DNA of 64,000 nucleotides from Rathayibacter caricis DSM 15933 (GCF_003044275.1 NZ_PZPL01000001.1:2046001-2110000), one strand, 5' to 3'. Counted from the stretch's first letter, positions 34,959-44,696 are shown. A program made the numbers and translations. Notes: a model not told the origin generated them from the letters alone.

Positions 34959-35720
34959 TCAGCCTCCGACGGTCGGCGTGCTCGTGGTGACCTCGTTGGT
35001 CGTCGCGAGCGTGCCCAGGTAGAGCTCGATCACCTTGGGGTCGTTCATGAGCTCGCGTCCCGCGCCCTCGTAGGCGTCGCGGCCCTGATCGAGCACGTAG
35101 CCGCGGTCGCAGATCTGCAGCGCCCGGCGCGCGTTCTGCTCGACGATCATGATCGAGACGCCCGCGCGGTTGATCCTCTGGACGTTCACGAACGTCTCGT
35201 CCTGGCGCATCGGCGACAGCCCTGCGCTCGGCTCGTCCAGGAGCAGCATCGACGGGTCCATCATCAGAGCCCGCGACATCGCCACCATCTGGCGCTCACC
35301 GCCCGAGAGCGATCCCGAGCGTTGCTTCAGGCGCTTGGACAGCTCCGGGAACAGCTCCGTGACGAACTCGAGGCGCTGTCGGTACATCTTCGGCTTCTGG
35401 TACATGCCCATCTCGAGGTTCTCCTCGATGGTGAGCGACGGGAAGACGTTGTTGTTCTGCGGCACGAAGCCGACGCCCTTCGAGACGAGCTTGTCGGCCT
35501 TCATGCCGGTGATGTCCTCGCCGTTGAGCAGCACCGTGCCCTGGCGGATGTTCACCAGCCCGAACATCGCCTTCAGGAGCGTCGACTTGCCCGCGCCGTT
35601 GGGGCCGATGATGCCGACCAGCTCGCCCTTCTTCACGTAGACGTTCGAGCCGTTGAGGATGTTGACTCCCGGCACGTACCCCGCGTGGAGGTCGTGCGTC
35701 TCGAGGGTGTTGCCGGTCAC
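34959..35720 (-). CDS. livF: Branched-chain amino-acid-type ABC transporter ATPase
   Basis: This 253-residue ATPase energises the LivHM channel. Walker A is GIIGPNGAGKSTLLKAMFG, the signature is SGSLSGGERQMVAMSRALM, and Walker B is PSMLLLDEPSAGLSP; FVPQNNNVFPSLTIEENLEM is typical of LivF. The GTG at 35720 overlaps the livG stop (GTGA) and has an AAAGGACG ribosome site. Longer upstream frames only read through livG. It is the last gene of livHMGF. Confidence 0.94.
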   Translation of the reverse strand: MTGNTLETHDLHAGYVPGVNILNGSNVYVKKGELVGIIGPNGAGKSTLLKAMFGLVNIRQGTVLLNGEDITGMKADKLVSKGVGFVPQNNNVFPSLTIEENLEMGMYQKPKMYRQRLEFVTELFPELSKRLKQRSGSLSGGERQMVAMSRALMMDPSMLLLDEPSAGLSPMRQDETFVNVQRINRAGVSIMIVEQNARRALQICDRGYVLDQGRDAYEGAGRELMNDPKVIELYLGTLATTNEVTTSTPTVGG

Positions 35721-36784
35721 TTGTCGTCCTTTCCGAAGTCGACGGCGGGCGCGTCCGTGGTGGGCGCGACGCTCGTCGGAGCGACGTCCGCGACGTCCGC
35801 GGCGTGCGCGGTGGTGGCGGAGCCGGTGGCCGGGGCTGCGGCGGGAAGGGTGGGCGGTACGAGACCGGCCTCCTCCGCCTGCTTCTCGACGTCCTCGCGG
35901 ACGAGGTCCGACTCCATCTCCTCCGCGATCACGAGCTGGCCCTCGACGGTGCCGAGGTCGGTGTCGTGGTGGGCGCCGAGGTAGGCGTCGATGACGGCCG
36001 GATCGTTCATCACGGTGGAGGGCGGACCCTCCGCGACGACCTTGCCCTCGGCCATCACGATCACCCAGTCGGCGATCGTGTTGACCATGTGCATGTCGTG
36101 CTCGACGAAGAGGACGGTCATGCCCTCGTCCTTCAGGTTCACGATGTGCCCCAGGAGCGACTGGGTCAGCGCCGGGTTCACGCCCGCCATCGGCTCGTCG
36201 AGCATGACCAGCTCGGGCTCGGACATGAGCGCCCGCGCCATCTCGAGGAGCTTCTTCTGACCGCCCGAGAGGCTCGACGCGTAGTCGTCCTTCTTGGTGT
36301 CCAGCTTGAACTTCTCGAGCAGGCTGATCGCGCGCGCCTCGATCGTGTCCTCCTCCTTCGACCACAGCGGCCGGATGAGCGACGTGAAGATGTTCTCGCC
36401 CTTCTGCCCCTTGGCCCCGAGGAGCATGTTCTCGAGCACCGTCATGCCGCCGAGGGCCTTGGTGAGCTGGAAGGTGCGCACCATGCCCATCCGCGACACC
36501 CGGTACGCGGGGACGTTCGCGAGGTTCTTGCCCTTGAAGTTCCAGCGCCCGGTGTTCGGCTTGTCGAAGCCCGTCAGCAGGTTGAAGAACGTGGTCTTGC
36601 CGGCTCCGTTGGGGCCGATCAGGGCGGTGATGGATCCGCGGGGGATCTCGACGTGCGCGACGTCGACCGCGGTCAGGCCGCCGAAGCGCCGGCTGACGCT
36701 GTCGGCGACCAGGATGGGGTCCTTCTTCTTGACCCCGGGGACGATGGTGTCCTCGGTGATGTCCGAGACCGGCGTTTTAGGCAA
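35717..36784 (-). CDS. livG: Branched-chain amino-acid-type ABC transporter ATPase with C-terminal extension
   Basis: LivG is the second ATPase of the importer: Walker A ALIGPNGAGKTTFFNLLTG, signature SSLSGGQKKLLEMARALM, Walker B LVMLDEPMAGVNP. The ABC core ends near residue 265. About 90 more residues follow: an acidic, possibly helical part (EEMESDLVREDVEKQAEEAG), then an Ala/Pro/Thr-rich tail. This makes it 355 residues against ~255 for the usual family member. The TTG start at 36784 overlaps the livM stop region, and no better start exists downstream. Confidence 0.92.
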   Translation of the reverse strand: MPKTPVSDITEDTIVPGVKKKDPILVADSVSRRFGGLTAVDVAHVEIPRGSITALIGPNGAGKTTFFNLLTGFDKPNTGRWNFKGKNLANVPAYRVSRMGMVRTFQLTKALGGMTVLENMLLGAKGQKGENIFTSLIRPLWSKEEDTIEARAISLLEKFKLDTKKDDYASSLSGGQKKLLEMARALMSEPELVMLDEPMAGVNPALTQSLLGHIVNLKDEGMTVLFVEHDMHMVNTIADWVIVMAEGKVVAEGPPSTVMNDPAVIDAYLGAHHDTDLGTVEGQLVIAEEMESDLVREDVEKQAEEAGLVPPTLPAAAPATGSATTAHAADVADVAPTSVAPTTDAPAVDFGKDDK

Positions 36785-37763
36785 AGTGCAGATCCTTCTT
36801 CTTGCCGAAGATCCCCTGTGGTCGGAAGATCACCAGGAGCATGAGCGCGACCCCCACCACGATGAACCGGATGGGTCCGGTCTGCACCGTCGTGAGGCGG
36901 ATGATGTCGTTGCTGAGGACACCGGTGTCGATCCCCAGGGTGAGCAGTCCGTCGGTGAGACCGAGGACGACCCAGAAGATGATCGACCCGGCCACGGGCC
37001 CGAACACCGTTGCGGCGCCGCCCAGCAGCATGATCGTGTAGAGGAAGAACGTCAGCTGGGTGCCGTAGTTGTCGGGCTGCAGCGAGCGGGGCAGGATGAA
37101 CAGCGCTCCGGCCAGGCCGCCCAGCACGCCGCCGAGGACCAGCGCCTGGATCTTGTACGAGAAGACGTTCTTGCCGAGCGAGCGCACGGCGTCCTCGTCC
37201 TCGCGGATGCCCTTGATGACACGGCCCCAGGGGCTGCGCATCAGGAGGAAGACGAGGAGGCAGGCCAGGCCCACGAGGCCCCAGCCCACGATGCGCACCC
37301 ACCACTGGTCCTGGTTGTAGGTCAGGATCCCGATGCCCCAGCGCCCCTCCGGGAGCGGGTTGAGGTCGTTGAAGGCGCGGGCGGCGCCGTTGATGCCCTC
37401 CGAGCCTCCGGTGATCGCCGAGAACTCGGGCGTCTTGACCGAGAGCCGGATGATCTCGGCCGCGGCGATCGTCACGATCGACAGGTAGTCGGCGCGCAGT
37501 CGCAGTGTCGGGATGCCCAGGATCAGGGCGAAGACGGTCGCCGCGACGATGGTCGCGAGGAACGAGCCCCAGACGGGCCACTCGAACTTGACCGACGTGA
37601 TGGCGAAGGCGTACCCGCCCACCGCCATGAAGCCGGCCTGTCCGAAGTTGAGGAGGCCGGTGAATCCGAAGTGGATGACCAGGCCGACCGTCGCGAGGGC
37701 GTACGCCGCGACGGTGGGATCGACGATCTGCCCGATCGCCAGCCAGATGAAGTTGAGGTTCAT
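36777..37763 (-). CDS. livM: Branched-chain amino-acid-type ABC transporter permease
   Basis: This 328-residue permease is the LivM half of the channel, with about eight to ten membrane segments. Family features include GLLNFGQAGFMAVGGYAFAI near residue 40, LSIVTIAAAEIIRL, the ATPase-contact loop GIREDEDAVRSLGKNVFSYK, and the ending VIFRPQGIFGKKKDLHFA. It lies between livH and livG, with a 6-bp gap from livH and overlap with livG. Confidence 0.95.
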   Translation of the reverse strand: MNLNFIWLAIGQIVDPTVAAYALATVGLVIHFGFTGLLNFGQAGFMAVGGYAFAITSVKFEWPVWGSFLATIVAATVFALILGIPTLRLRADYLSIVTIAAAEIIRLSVKTPEFSAITGGSEGINGAARAFNDLNPLPEGRWGIGILTYNQDQWWVRIVGWGLVGLACLLVFLLMRSPWGRVIKGIREDEDAVRSLGKNVFSYKIQALVLGGVLGGLAGALFILPRSLQPDNYGTQLTFFLYTIMLLGGAATVFGPVAGSIIFWVVLGLTDGLLTLGIDTGVLSNDIIRLTTVQTGPIRFIVVGVALMLLVIFRPQGIFGKKKDLHFA

Positions 37764-37769
37764 GGTGTC

Positions 37770-39230
37770 CTAGCCGATCCGTTCCTTGCGGCCCAGGATT
37801 CCCTGCGGCCTGACCAGGAGGATGATGATCATGAGGATGAGCGGAGCCACGTACTTGAGGTTCTCCGGGATCCACACGGTCGAGATGTTCATCATGAGTC
37901 CGATGATGAGCGAGCCGACCAGCGCGCCGTAGGCGGAGCCGAGGCCTCCCAGCGTGATCGCCGCGAAGATCAGCAGCAGGATCGACGCTCCGGTGTCCCA
38001 GCGCAGCGACTGGTAGTAGCCGATGTAGACGCCGGCGAGAGCCGCCAGCGCGCCCGAGAGCACCCAGACCACGCGGATGACGCGCTCGACGTTGATGCCG
38101 GAGGCGGAGGCGAGGGCCCGGTTGTCGGACACCGCGCGCATCGCCTTGCCGATCTTGGTCTTCGTCAGAACGAGGGCGACTCCGACGATGCAGATGATGC
38201 CGACGACGGCGCCGACGATGTCGGTGAACTTCAGGCTGATCCCGAGCGCCTCGACCGTGAAGAACGGCGCGGTGCTGTTGGGGAGGGAGAGGCGGTCGGC
38301 TCCGAAGAAGAAGACGTAGACGTAGCGCAGGGCCAGCGAGAGGCCGATCGTGACGATCATCAGCGGGATGAGCTGAATGCCCTTCTTCCGCAGCGGCTTC
38401 CAGAGCAGTCCGTCCTGCACGTAGCCGAACGCCCCGCCCAGGATCACCGCGATCGGGATCGCCACCAGCGCCGGGAGGCCGAAGACCCCGGAGAAGAGGT
38501 ACGCCGTCAGCGCGCCGAACGTGACGAGCTCGCCGTGCGCGAAGTTGTTCAGTCCGGTGACGCCGTAGATCAGTGAGGCTCCGATCGCCGCCAGGGCGAT
38601 CAGGAGGCCGAAGATCAGACCGGTGACGACCTTGGGCCAGAAGGTGATCCAGAAGGTGTCGGCCGAGACCGGCGGGGTCGTCGTGCTCGAGGTGCCGTCG
38701 GGGTTCGTCGCCGTGTTGCCGGTCGTGCCCTCGGTCGCCGGGGAGGTCGGACCCGCGGAGTCCGTGGGGACGGGGGCCGTCGCTCCGGTGCCGATCGGGT
38801 TCGCCGTCGAGACGATGAAGTTCACGATCTGGTTCTGCGAGCCGACGATCGTCACCTCCTTCGGGTTCTGACCCGCGGCGGGGTAGCCCTTGTCGGCGGG
38901 GAGGGTGGCCTCGTCGACGGTGATGGTGAAGGTGCCGGGCTCGTCGAGCGGGAAGACCGCGCGGCCGTCCGCGCCGGTGGTGAGCGTCGCGGAGGAGTCG
39001 CCCTCGATCGCGATCGAGACGCCGGCGAGGTTCTCGTTGGTGCCCTGGACGCGGACCCAGGCGATGATCGACTGGTCGGCGGTGGTCGCGGCCGTCGCGG
39101 CGGGAGCCGCTGCCGCGAGACCGGTCAGGGTCGCGGCGAGCAGGCCGACGGCCAGGAGTCGGCGGCGGAGTGCGCCGAACCGGGGGCCTGTGCGCGACGG
39201 CCGTGCGCGGGAGGGGCTAGCTGTCGCCAC
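37770..39230 (-). CDS. livH: LivH-type ABC permease fused to an N-terminal secreted beta-domain
   Basis: The C-terminal ~290 residues are a canonical LivH permease (GLNNFAHGELVTFGALTAYL; GKAMRAVSDNRALASASGIN; VRPQGILGRKERIG). Before it lies an N-terminal signal-like segment (about 22-48). A ~90-residue beta-rich domain follows with GVSIAIEGDSSATLTTGADG then GTFTITVDEATLPADKGYP, resembling carboxypeptidase-regulatory or SpaA-like folds. A Thr/Ser/Pro-rich linker runs to about residue 190. The extra domain should sit outside the membrane. The GTG at 39230 has a GGGAGG ribosome site. At 486 residues it is about 190 longer than typical LivH. Confidence 0.92.
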   Translation of the reverse strand: MATASPSRARPSRTGPRFGALRRRLLAVGLLAATLTGLAAAAPAATAATTADQSIIAWVRVQGTNENLAGVSIAIEGDSSATLTTGADGRAVFPLDEPGTFTITVDEATLPADKGYPAAGQNPKEVTIVGSQNQIVNFIVSTANPIGTGATAPVPTDSAGPTSPATEGTTGNTATNPDGTSSTTTPPVSADTFWITFWPKVVTGLIFGLLIALAAIGASLIYGVTGLNNFAHGELVTFGALTAYLFSGVFGLPALVAIPIAVILGGAFGYVQDGLLWKPLRKKGIQLIPLMIVTIGLSLALRYVYVFFFGADRLSLPNSTAPFFTVEALGISLKFTDIVGAVVGIICIVGVALVLTKTKIGKAMRAVSDNRALASASGINVERVIRVVWVLSGALAALAGVYIGYYQSLRWDTGASILLLIFAAITLGGLGSAYGALVGSLIIGLMMNISTVWIPENLKYVAPLILMIIILLVRPQGILGRKERIG

Positions 39231-41144
<1,914 letters not shown>

Positions 41145-41163
41145 GTGCTGCTGGTGGGGTGGG

Positions 41164-41262
41164 TCGGCGTCGGATCGCGATGGCGACCCCTCTGCCCGAT
41201 GGGCCTGCGGCCCATACGCCCACCACACCGGAGGGGCCGCCATCCCGATCCGCCGCCGACCC
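41164..41262. repeat. Imperfect long inverted repeat downstream of guaB
   Basis: GTCGGCGTCGGATCGCGATGG (41164-41184) and its near-complement around 41241-41262 (CCATCCCGATCCGCCGCCGAC) bracket a 50-nt centre that itself contains the hairpin ATGGGCC-TGC-GGCCCAT. The structure follows the guaB stop and may terminate transcription from both sides. Confidence 0.5.
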
Positions 41263-41330
41263 CGTCCCGGGAGTCGGCGGCGGTTCTGCGTGAGGCGGAA
41301 CGCGCGGCGCAGCGCGAGCGGCGCGGGGCG

Positions 41331-41441
41331 CCGCCGCGGCTGCGCCGGGAGGAGTGGCAGCGCGAGCGGGCTGTGCCCGCCGCGGCTGCGCCGGGGGAGG
41401 TGGGGCAGCGCGGGCGGGCGGGGCCCGCCGCGGCTGCGGAC
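41331..41441. repeat. Degenerate 46-48-bp direct repeats
   Basis: The sequence CCGCCGCGGCTGCG recurs at 41331, 41377 and 41425, giving periods of 46 and 48 bp. Between copies the units share GCCGGG, GGAG, GGCAGCGCG and GCGGG blocks. The last copy runs into the stop region of the LysE gene. It is very GC-rich and non-coding as far as I can see. Confidence 0.5.
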
Positions 41442-42065
41442 TCAGGGGGTGAGGGGGGCTTGCAGGATCAGGGCGGTGCCGAAGGCGGCGATGAGGGAGT
41501 GGCCGACGAGGGGGAGGGCCGTGCGGAGGAGAGGGCCGGCGGTACGGCGCAGGAGGGCGCCGATCGCGGTGAGGGCCGTGTTCCAGGCGAAGGAGGCGGT
41601 GGCGGCCGAGAGGGCGAAGGCGGCGGTCGTGGGGGTTGAGGTGGTCACGAGTGCGGGGTGGCCGGTGATCGTGGCGAGGAAGTAGAGCAGGGTCGCCGGG
41701 TTGACGGCGGTCAGGGCGGCGAAGAGGGCGAAGCGGCGCGGGCCGAGGGGCGCGGTGGCGACTCGGGGAGAGCGGTGCAGGTGCAGGAGGAGTCCGCGGG
41801 CGCCGAGGGTGATCAGGAGGAGGCCGCCGGCGATCGAGGGCCAGGGGCTCAGGACGGTCAGGGCGGGGGCGAGCGCCGCGCCGACGGTGAGCGCCACGAG
41901 GCAGTAGGCGAGATCGACGGTGGCGACGGCCGCGGCGGCGGGGAGCGCGGCGCGGACGCCGCGCTCGGCTCCCTCCGTCACGAGGAGCACGCCGATCGCG
42001 CCGAGAGGCACGGCCAGGCCGAGCCCGACGAGCGCGCCCGTCAGGGCGGCGGTGAGGAGGTCCAT
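41442..42065 (-). CDS. LysE-family exporter
   Basis: This 207-residue membrane protein starts MDLLTAALTGALVGLGLAVP and shows the LysE/RhtB pattern of about six hydrophobic segments (PLGAIGVLLVTEGAERGVRA; GGLLLITLGARGLLL; LTAVNPATLLYFLATI, the conserved NPxT motif). It probably exports a basic or other amino acid. The ATG at 42065 is preferred over the longer open frame. The divergent Lrp-type regulator 68 bp away is the likely partner, a common exporter/regulator layout. Substrate unknown. Confidence 0.87.
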   Translation of the reverse strand: MDLLTAALTGALVGLGLAVPLGAIGVLLVTEGAERGVRAALPAAAAVATVDLAYCLVALTVGAALAPALTVLSPWPSIAGGLLLITLGARGLLLHLHRSPRVATAPLGPRRFALFAALTAVNPATLLYFLATITGHPALVTTSTPTTAAFALSAATASFAWNTALTAIGALLRRTAGPLLRTALPLVGHSLIAAFGTALILQAPLTP

Positions 42066-42120
42066 GGGGAGAGCATCGGAGCCCGCCGCGACCGCGGTCG
42101 CCGATCGTGCCGTCGCACGG

Positions 42121-42126
42121 CACACT
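42121..42126 (+). promoter_or_regulatory. Possible leaderless -10 of the Lrp-type gene
   Basis: CACACT is followed by 7 nt and the ATG at 42134. It is a weaker match to TANNNT than the other leaderless sites in the window. Confidence 0.35.
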
Positions 42127-42133
42127 GGGCGGC

Positions 42134-42556
42134 ATGGACGCCCTCGACGAGACGATCATCGGTGCACTGCAGACGAATGCGCGGGCGTCGTTCGCCTCGA
42201 TCGGCCGCGAGGTGGGGCTGAGCACGAACGCCGTCGCCGCTCGCGTGCGCCGACTCGAAGCGGCGGGGGTGATCCTCGGCTACCGCGTCCTGCTCTCGGC
42301 CGACGCGCCGGACTTGGGGACGGGGCTGGAGGCGTTCATCGACGTCCGGCTCGCGGCCGACGCGGACTCGGAGGCCTTCCTCGCCTGGACCGCGACGGTG
42401 GCGGCGGTCCACGACGCCGTCCACGTGACGGGTCCGTTCGACTACCTGCTCCGGGTCCGCTTCGCCGACACCGCCGCTCTCGACCGGCTCCTCCGCCGCC
42501 TGAAGAGCGAGGCCGGCGCCGCTCAGACCTCGACCCGCCTCGCGCTCGGGCGCTGA
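42134..42556 (+). CDS. Lrp/AsnC-family transcriptional regulator
   Basis: The 140-residue regulator has an N-terminal helix-turn-helix (DETIIGALQTNARASFASIG, then LSTNAVAARVRRLEAAGVI). A RAM ligand-binding domain follows, including HDAVHVTGPFDYLLRVRFAD. It is divergently transcribed from the LysE-type exporter and should sense an amino acid and control that exporter. It may share a promoter region with its target. Ligand unknown. Confidence 0.9.
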   Translation: MDALDETIIGALQTNARASFASIGREVGLSTNAVAARVRRLEAAGVILGYRVLLSADAPDLGTGLEAFIDVRLAADADSEAFLAWTATVAAVHDAVHVTGPFDYLLRVRFADTAALDRLLRRLKSEAGAAQTSTRLALGR

Positions 42557-42588
42557 CGTCGGCGCCGTCGGGGAGGAGCGCGCCCGGC

Positions 42589-42594
42589 TAAAGT
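42589..42594 (+). promoter_or_regulatory. Leaderless promoter -10 of guaB3
   Basis: TAAAGT is followed by exactly 6 nt and the GTG start at 42601. There is no Shine-Dalgarno sequence between them. Confidence 0.6.
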
Positions 42595-42600
42595 GGCACG

Positions 42601-43722
42601 GTGACTGAGATCGAGATCGGCCGCGCCAAGCGCGCTCGCCGCGCGTACGCCTTCGACGACATCGCGGTCGTGCCCAGCCGCCGCACCCGCGATCCCGAGG
42701 TGGTCTCGGTCGACTGGACGATCGACGCGTACCGGTTCAGGACGCCGATCCTCGCGGCTCCGATGGACTCGGTGGTGTCGCCGGCGACGGCGATCACGCT
42801 CGGACGTCTCGGCGCGCTCGGAGTGCTCGACCTCGAGGGTCTGTGGACCCGTTACGAGGACCCGGAGCCGCTCCTCGCCGAGATTCGCGAGCTGCCCGCC
42901 GAGCGGGCGACCGAGCGCATGCAGGAGATCTACTCCGAGCCGATCAAGCCCGAGCTGGTGACCGCGCGCCTGGCCGAGATCCGCGCCGCGGGCGTCACGG
43001 TCGCCGGAGCGCTCTCGCCGCAGCGCACCGCCGAGCTGTACCAGACCGTCGTCGATGCGGGCGTCGACCTGTTCGTCATCCGCGGCACCACCGTCTCGGC
43101 CGAGCACGTCTCGCGCGGCACCGAGCCGCTGAACCTCAAGAAGTTCATCTACGAGCTCGACGTCCCCGTCATCGTGGGAGGCGCCTCCACCTACACCGCG
43201 GCGCTGCACCTCATGCGCACCGGGGCCGCGGGCGTGCTCGTCGGCTTCGGCGGGGGAGCGGCGTCGACGACGCGCGCGACCCTCGGCATCCAGGCGCCCA
43301 TGGCGACCGCCGTGGCCGATGTGGCCGGCGCTCGCCGCGACTACCTCGACGAGTCGGGCGGACGCTACGTGCACGTGATCGCGGACGGCGGACTCGGCAC
43401 CTCCGGCGACATCGTGAAGGCCGCGGCGGTCGGCGCCGACGCCGTCATGCTCGGCTCCGCGCTCGCCCGCGCGACCGACGCCCCGGGCGGCGGCTGGCAC
43501 TGGGGCCAGGAGGCGCACCACCCGCAGCTGCCGCGCGGCCGCCGCGTGCAGGTCGGCACGGTCGGCACCCTCGAGCAGGTCCTCTACGGCCCCGCGACCG
43601 GCGCCGACGGCACCGCGAACCTCATCGGCGCGCTCCGCCGCTCCATGGCGACCACCGGCTACTCGGACCTCAAGGAGTTCCAGCGCGTCGAGGTCGTCGT
43701 CGCCCCCTACCAGCCCAGCTGA
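42601..43722 (+). CDS. guaB3: GuaB3-type IMP dehydrogenase-related protein (catalytic Cys replaced by Ser)
   Basis: This 373-residue TIM-barrel protein aligns with IMPDH (YAFDDIAVVPSRRTRDPEVV; TPILAAPMDSVVSP; VHVIADGGLGTSGD; FQRVEVVVAPYQ) but has no CBS domains. Where GuaB has [12 protein letters not shown], this protein has VGFGGGAASTTR, so the catalytic Cys is Ser222. GuaB3 proteins are conserved beside guaB in actinobacteria. Their role there is unsettled; a canonical Cys-dependent IMPDH reaction is unlikely. The stop overlaps that of the converging gene at 43707 by 16 bp. Confidence 0.93.
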   Translation: MTEIEIGRAKRARRAYAFDDIAVVPSRRTRDPEVVSVDWTIDAYRFRTPILAAPMDSVVSPATAITLGRLGALGVLDLEGLWTRYEDPEPLLAEIRELPAERATERMQEIYSEPIKPELVTARLAEIRAAGVTVAGALSPQRTAELYQTVVDAGVDLFVIRGTTVSAEHVSRGTEPLNLKKFIYELDVPVIVGGASTYTAALHLMRTGAAGVLVGFGGGAASTTRATLGIQAPMATAVADVAGARRDYLDESGGRYVHVIADGGLGTSGDIVKAAAVGADAVMLGSALARATDAPGGGWHWGQEAHHPQLPRGRRVQVGTVGTLEQVLYGPATGADGTANLIGALRRSMATTGYSDLKEFQRVEVVVAPYQPS

Positions 43723-44696
43723 CCCTCGGCCCGTCGCGCGAGGGAACCCCGGACGGTCGAGGGAGCCCGCACCGGCTGGTTCCCTCGACGGTCCGGGGTT
43801 CCCTCGATACGCCTGACACCGGCACGGGCCAGGCGGACGAGCAGGGGCCGGGTGTCGTAGGCGTCGCGCCAGGACCAGCGGGCGAAGCCGCGCACGCACG
43901 ACCGGAGGCGATCCTCCCGACGCTTCTCGGCGAGGAGCACCTCCTCGGGCGTGCGGCCGAGGAGGAACGCCGGGTCGGCGTACTTGTGATCGCCGTCCGC
44001 TTCACCGACCACAGCCGCGTCCTCGAAGAAGAAGTCCACCACTCCGGCCCGCCCTCCGAGGTCGTGGATCGGATGCTGCAGCACCGGCGCCGGCAGCCCG
44101 CCCACGTGCATCGCCACGCGGCTGATCGACTCGAGCGGTGTCTCCGAGGCGGGGTCCGCGAACGCGATGACGGCGGCGCTCGCCGTCCGGCCGCGCGAGC
44201 CGGGCGGCAGGTCGGCGTGCCGCTCGAGCAGCTCCTCGCGCCGGAGAAGGGGACGGCCGTCGTCGTCGACCAGACGCAGGGCGTGGTCGGCGGCGACGAC
44301 GGCGCGACGGAAGGACGAGAACCGAGCGAGGTCGAACACGGTCTGGGCGAGGTCCGAGACGGCGAGGCCGTCGACCATCGCGAGCGTCGGGAAGCGCGCG
44401 CTGCGGTGCTCCGCCACGCCGTTCCGAGTGCGGCTGCCGACATCTGTGGCTCCCTCGACGTGGACGGTCGTGGTGAGCGGCTCGACCAGGGGGAGCCCCC
44501 AGATCGCGGCGGCCGACTCGCGGAGGAAGAAGGGCGACGACCACGTCGCCGCGATCGCGTCGATGCGCGCCCGCTGCCTCTCGTCGACCGAGGCCCGAGT
44601 CCAGGCTTCCGCTCGCACGTAGACGCCCCTGCGCAGCCGGACGAACTCGTCCGACCGTCCGCACGCTCCGTCCCGGAGTAGCTCCACCGCACTCAT
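43707..44696 (-). CDS. AbiEi-antitoxin-like / DUF559-like nuclease-fold protein of unknown function
   Basis: The 329-residue protein begins MSAVELLRDGACGRSDEFVR. Its N-terminal segment LRRGVYVRAEAW and the following IDAIAATWSSPFFLRESAAA resemble the winged-helix region of AbiEi-type antitoxins. Near residues 215-240, VVDFFFEDAAVVGEADGDHK resembles the D...ExD core of Vsr/DUF559 PD-(D/E)xK-type nucleases. The last ~30 residues (EGTPDRRGNQPVRAPSTVRG) are encoded by a 66-bp palindromic repeat that also occurs upstream of the gene. A longer start (GTG 44714) is possible. No toxin partner is adjacent. Family assignment is tentative. Confidence 0.7.
   Translation of the reverse strand: MSAVELLRDGACGRSDEFVRLRRGVYVRAEAWTRASVDERQRARIDAIAATWSSPFFLRESAAAIWGLPLVEPLTTTVHVEGATDVGSRTRNGVAEHRSARFPTLAMVDGLAVSDLAQTVFDLARFSSFRRAVVAADHALRLVDDDGRPLLRREELLERHADLPPGSRGRTASAAVIAFADPASETPLESISRVAMHVGGLPAPVLQHPIHDLGGRAGVVDFFFEDAAVVGEADGDHKYADPAFLLGRTPEEVLLAEKRREDRLRSCVRGFARWSWRDAYDTRPLLVRLARAGVRRIEGTPDRRGNQPVRAPSTVRGSLARRAEGQLGW
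43740..43805. repeat. 66-bp palindromic repeat, copy A (overlaps 3' end of 43707 gene)
   Basis: Arms 43740-43764 and 43781-43805 (GAGGGAACCCCGGAC... / ...GTCCGGGGTTCCCTC) pair with one mismatch around a 16-nt centre. The same 66-bp element occurs at 44779-44844 in the same orientation, with only 8 or so differences, nearly all in the centre. This copy is read through in frame as the C-terminus of the minus-strand gene. Confidence 0.85.
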
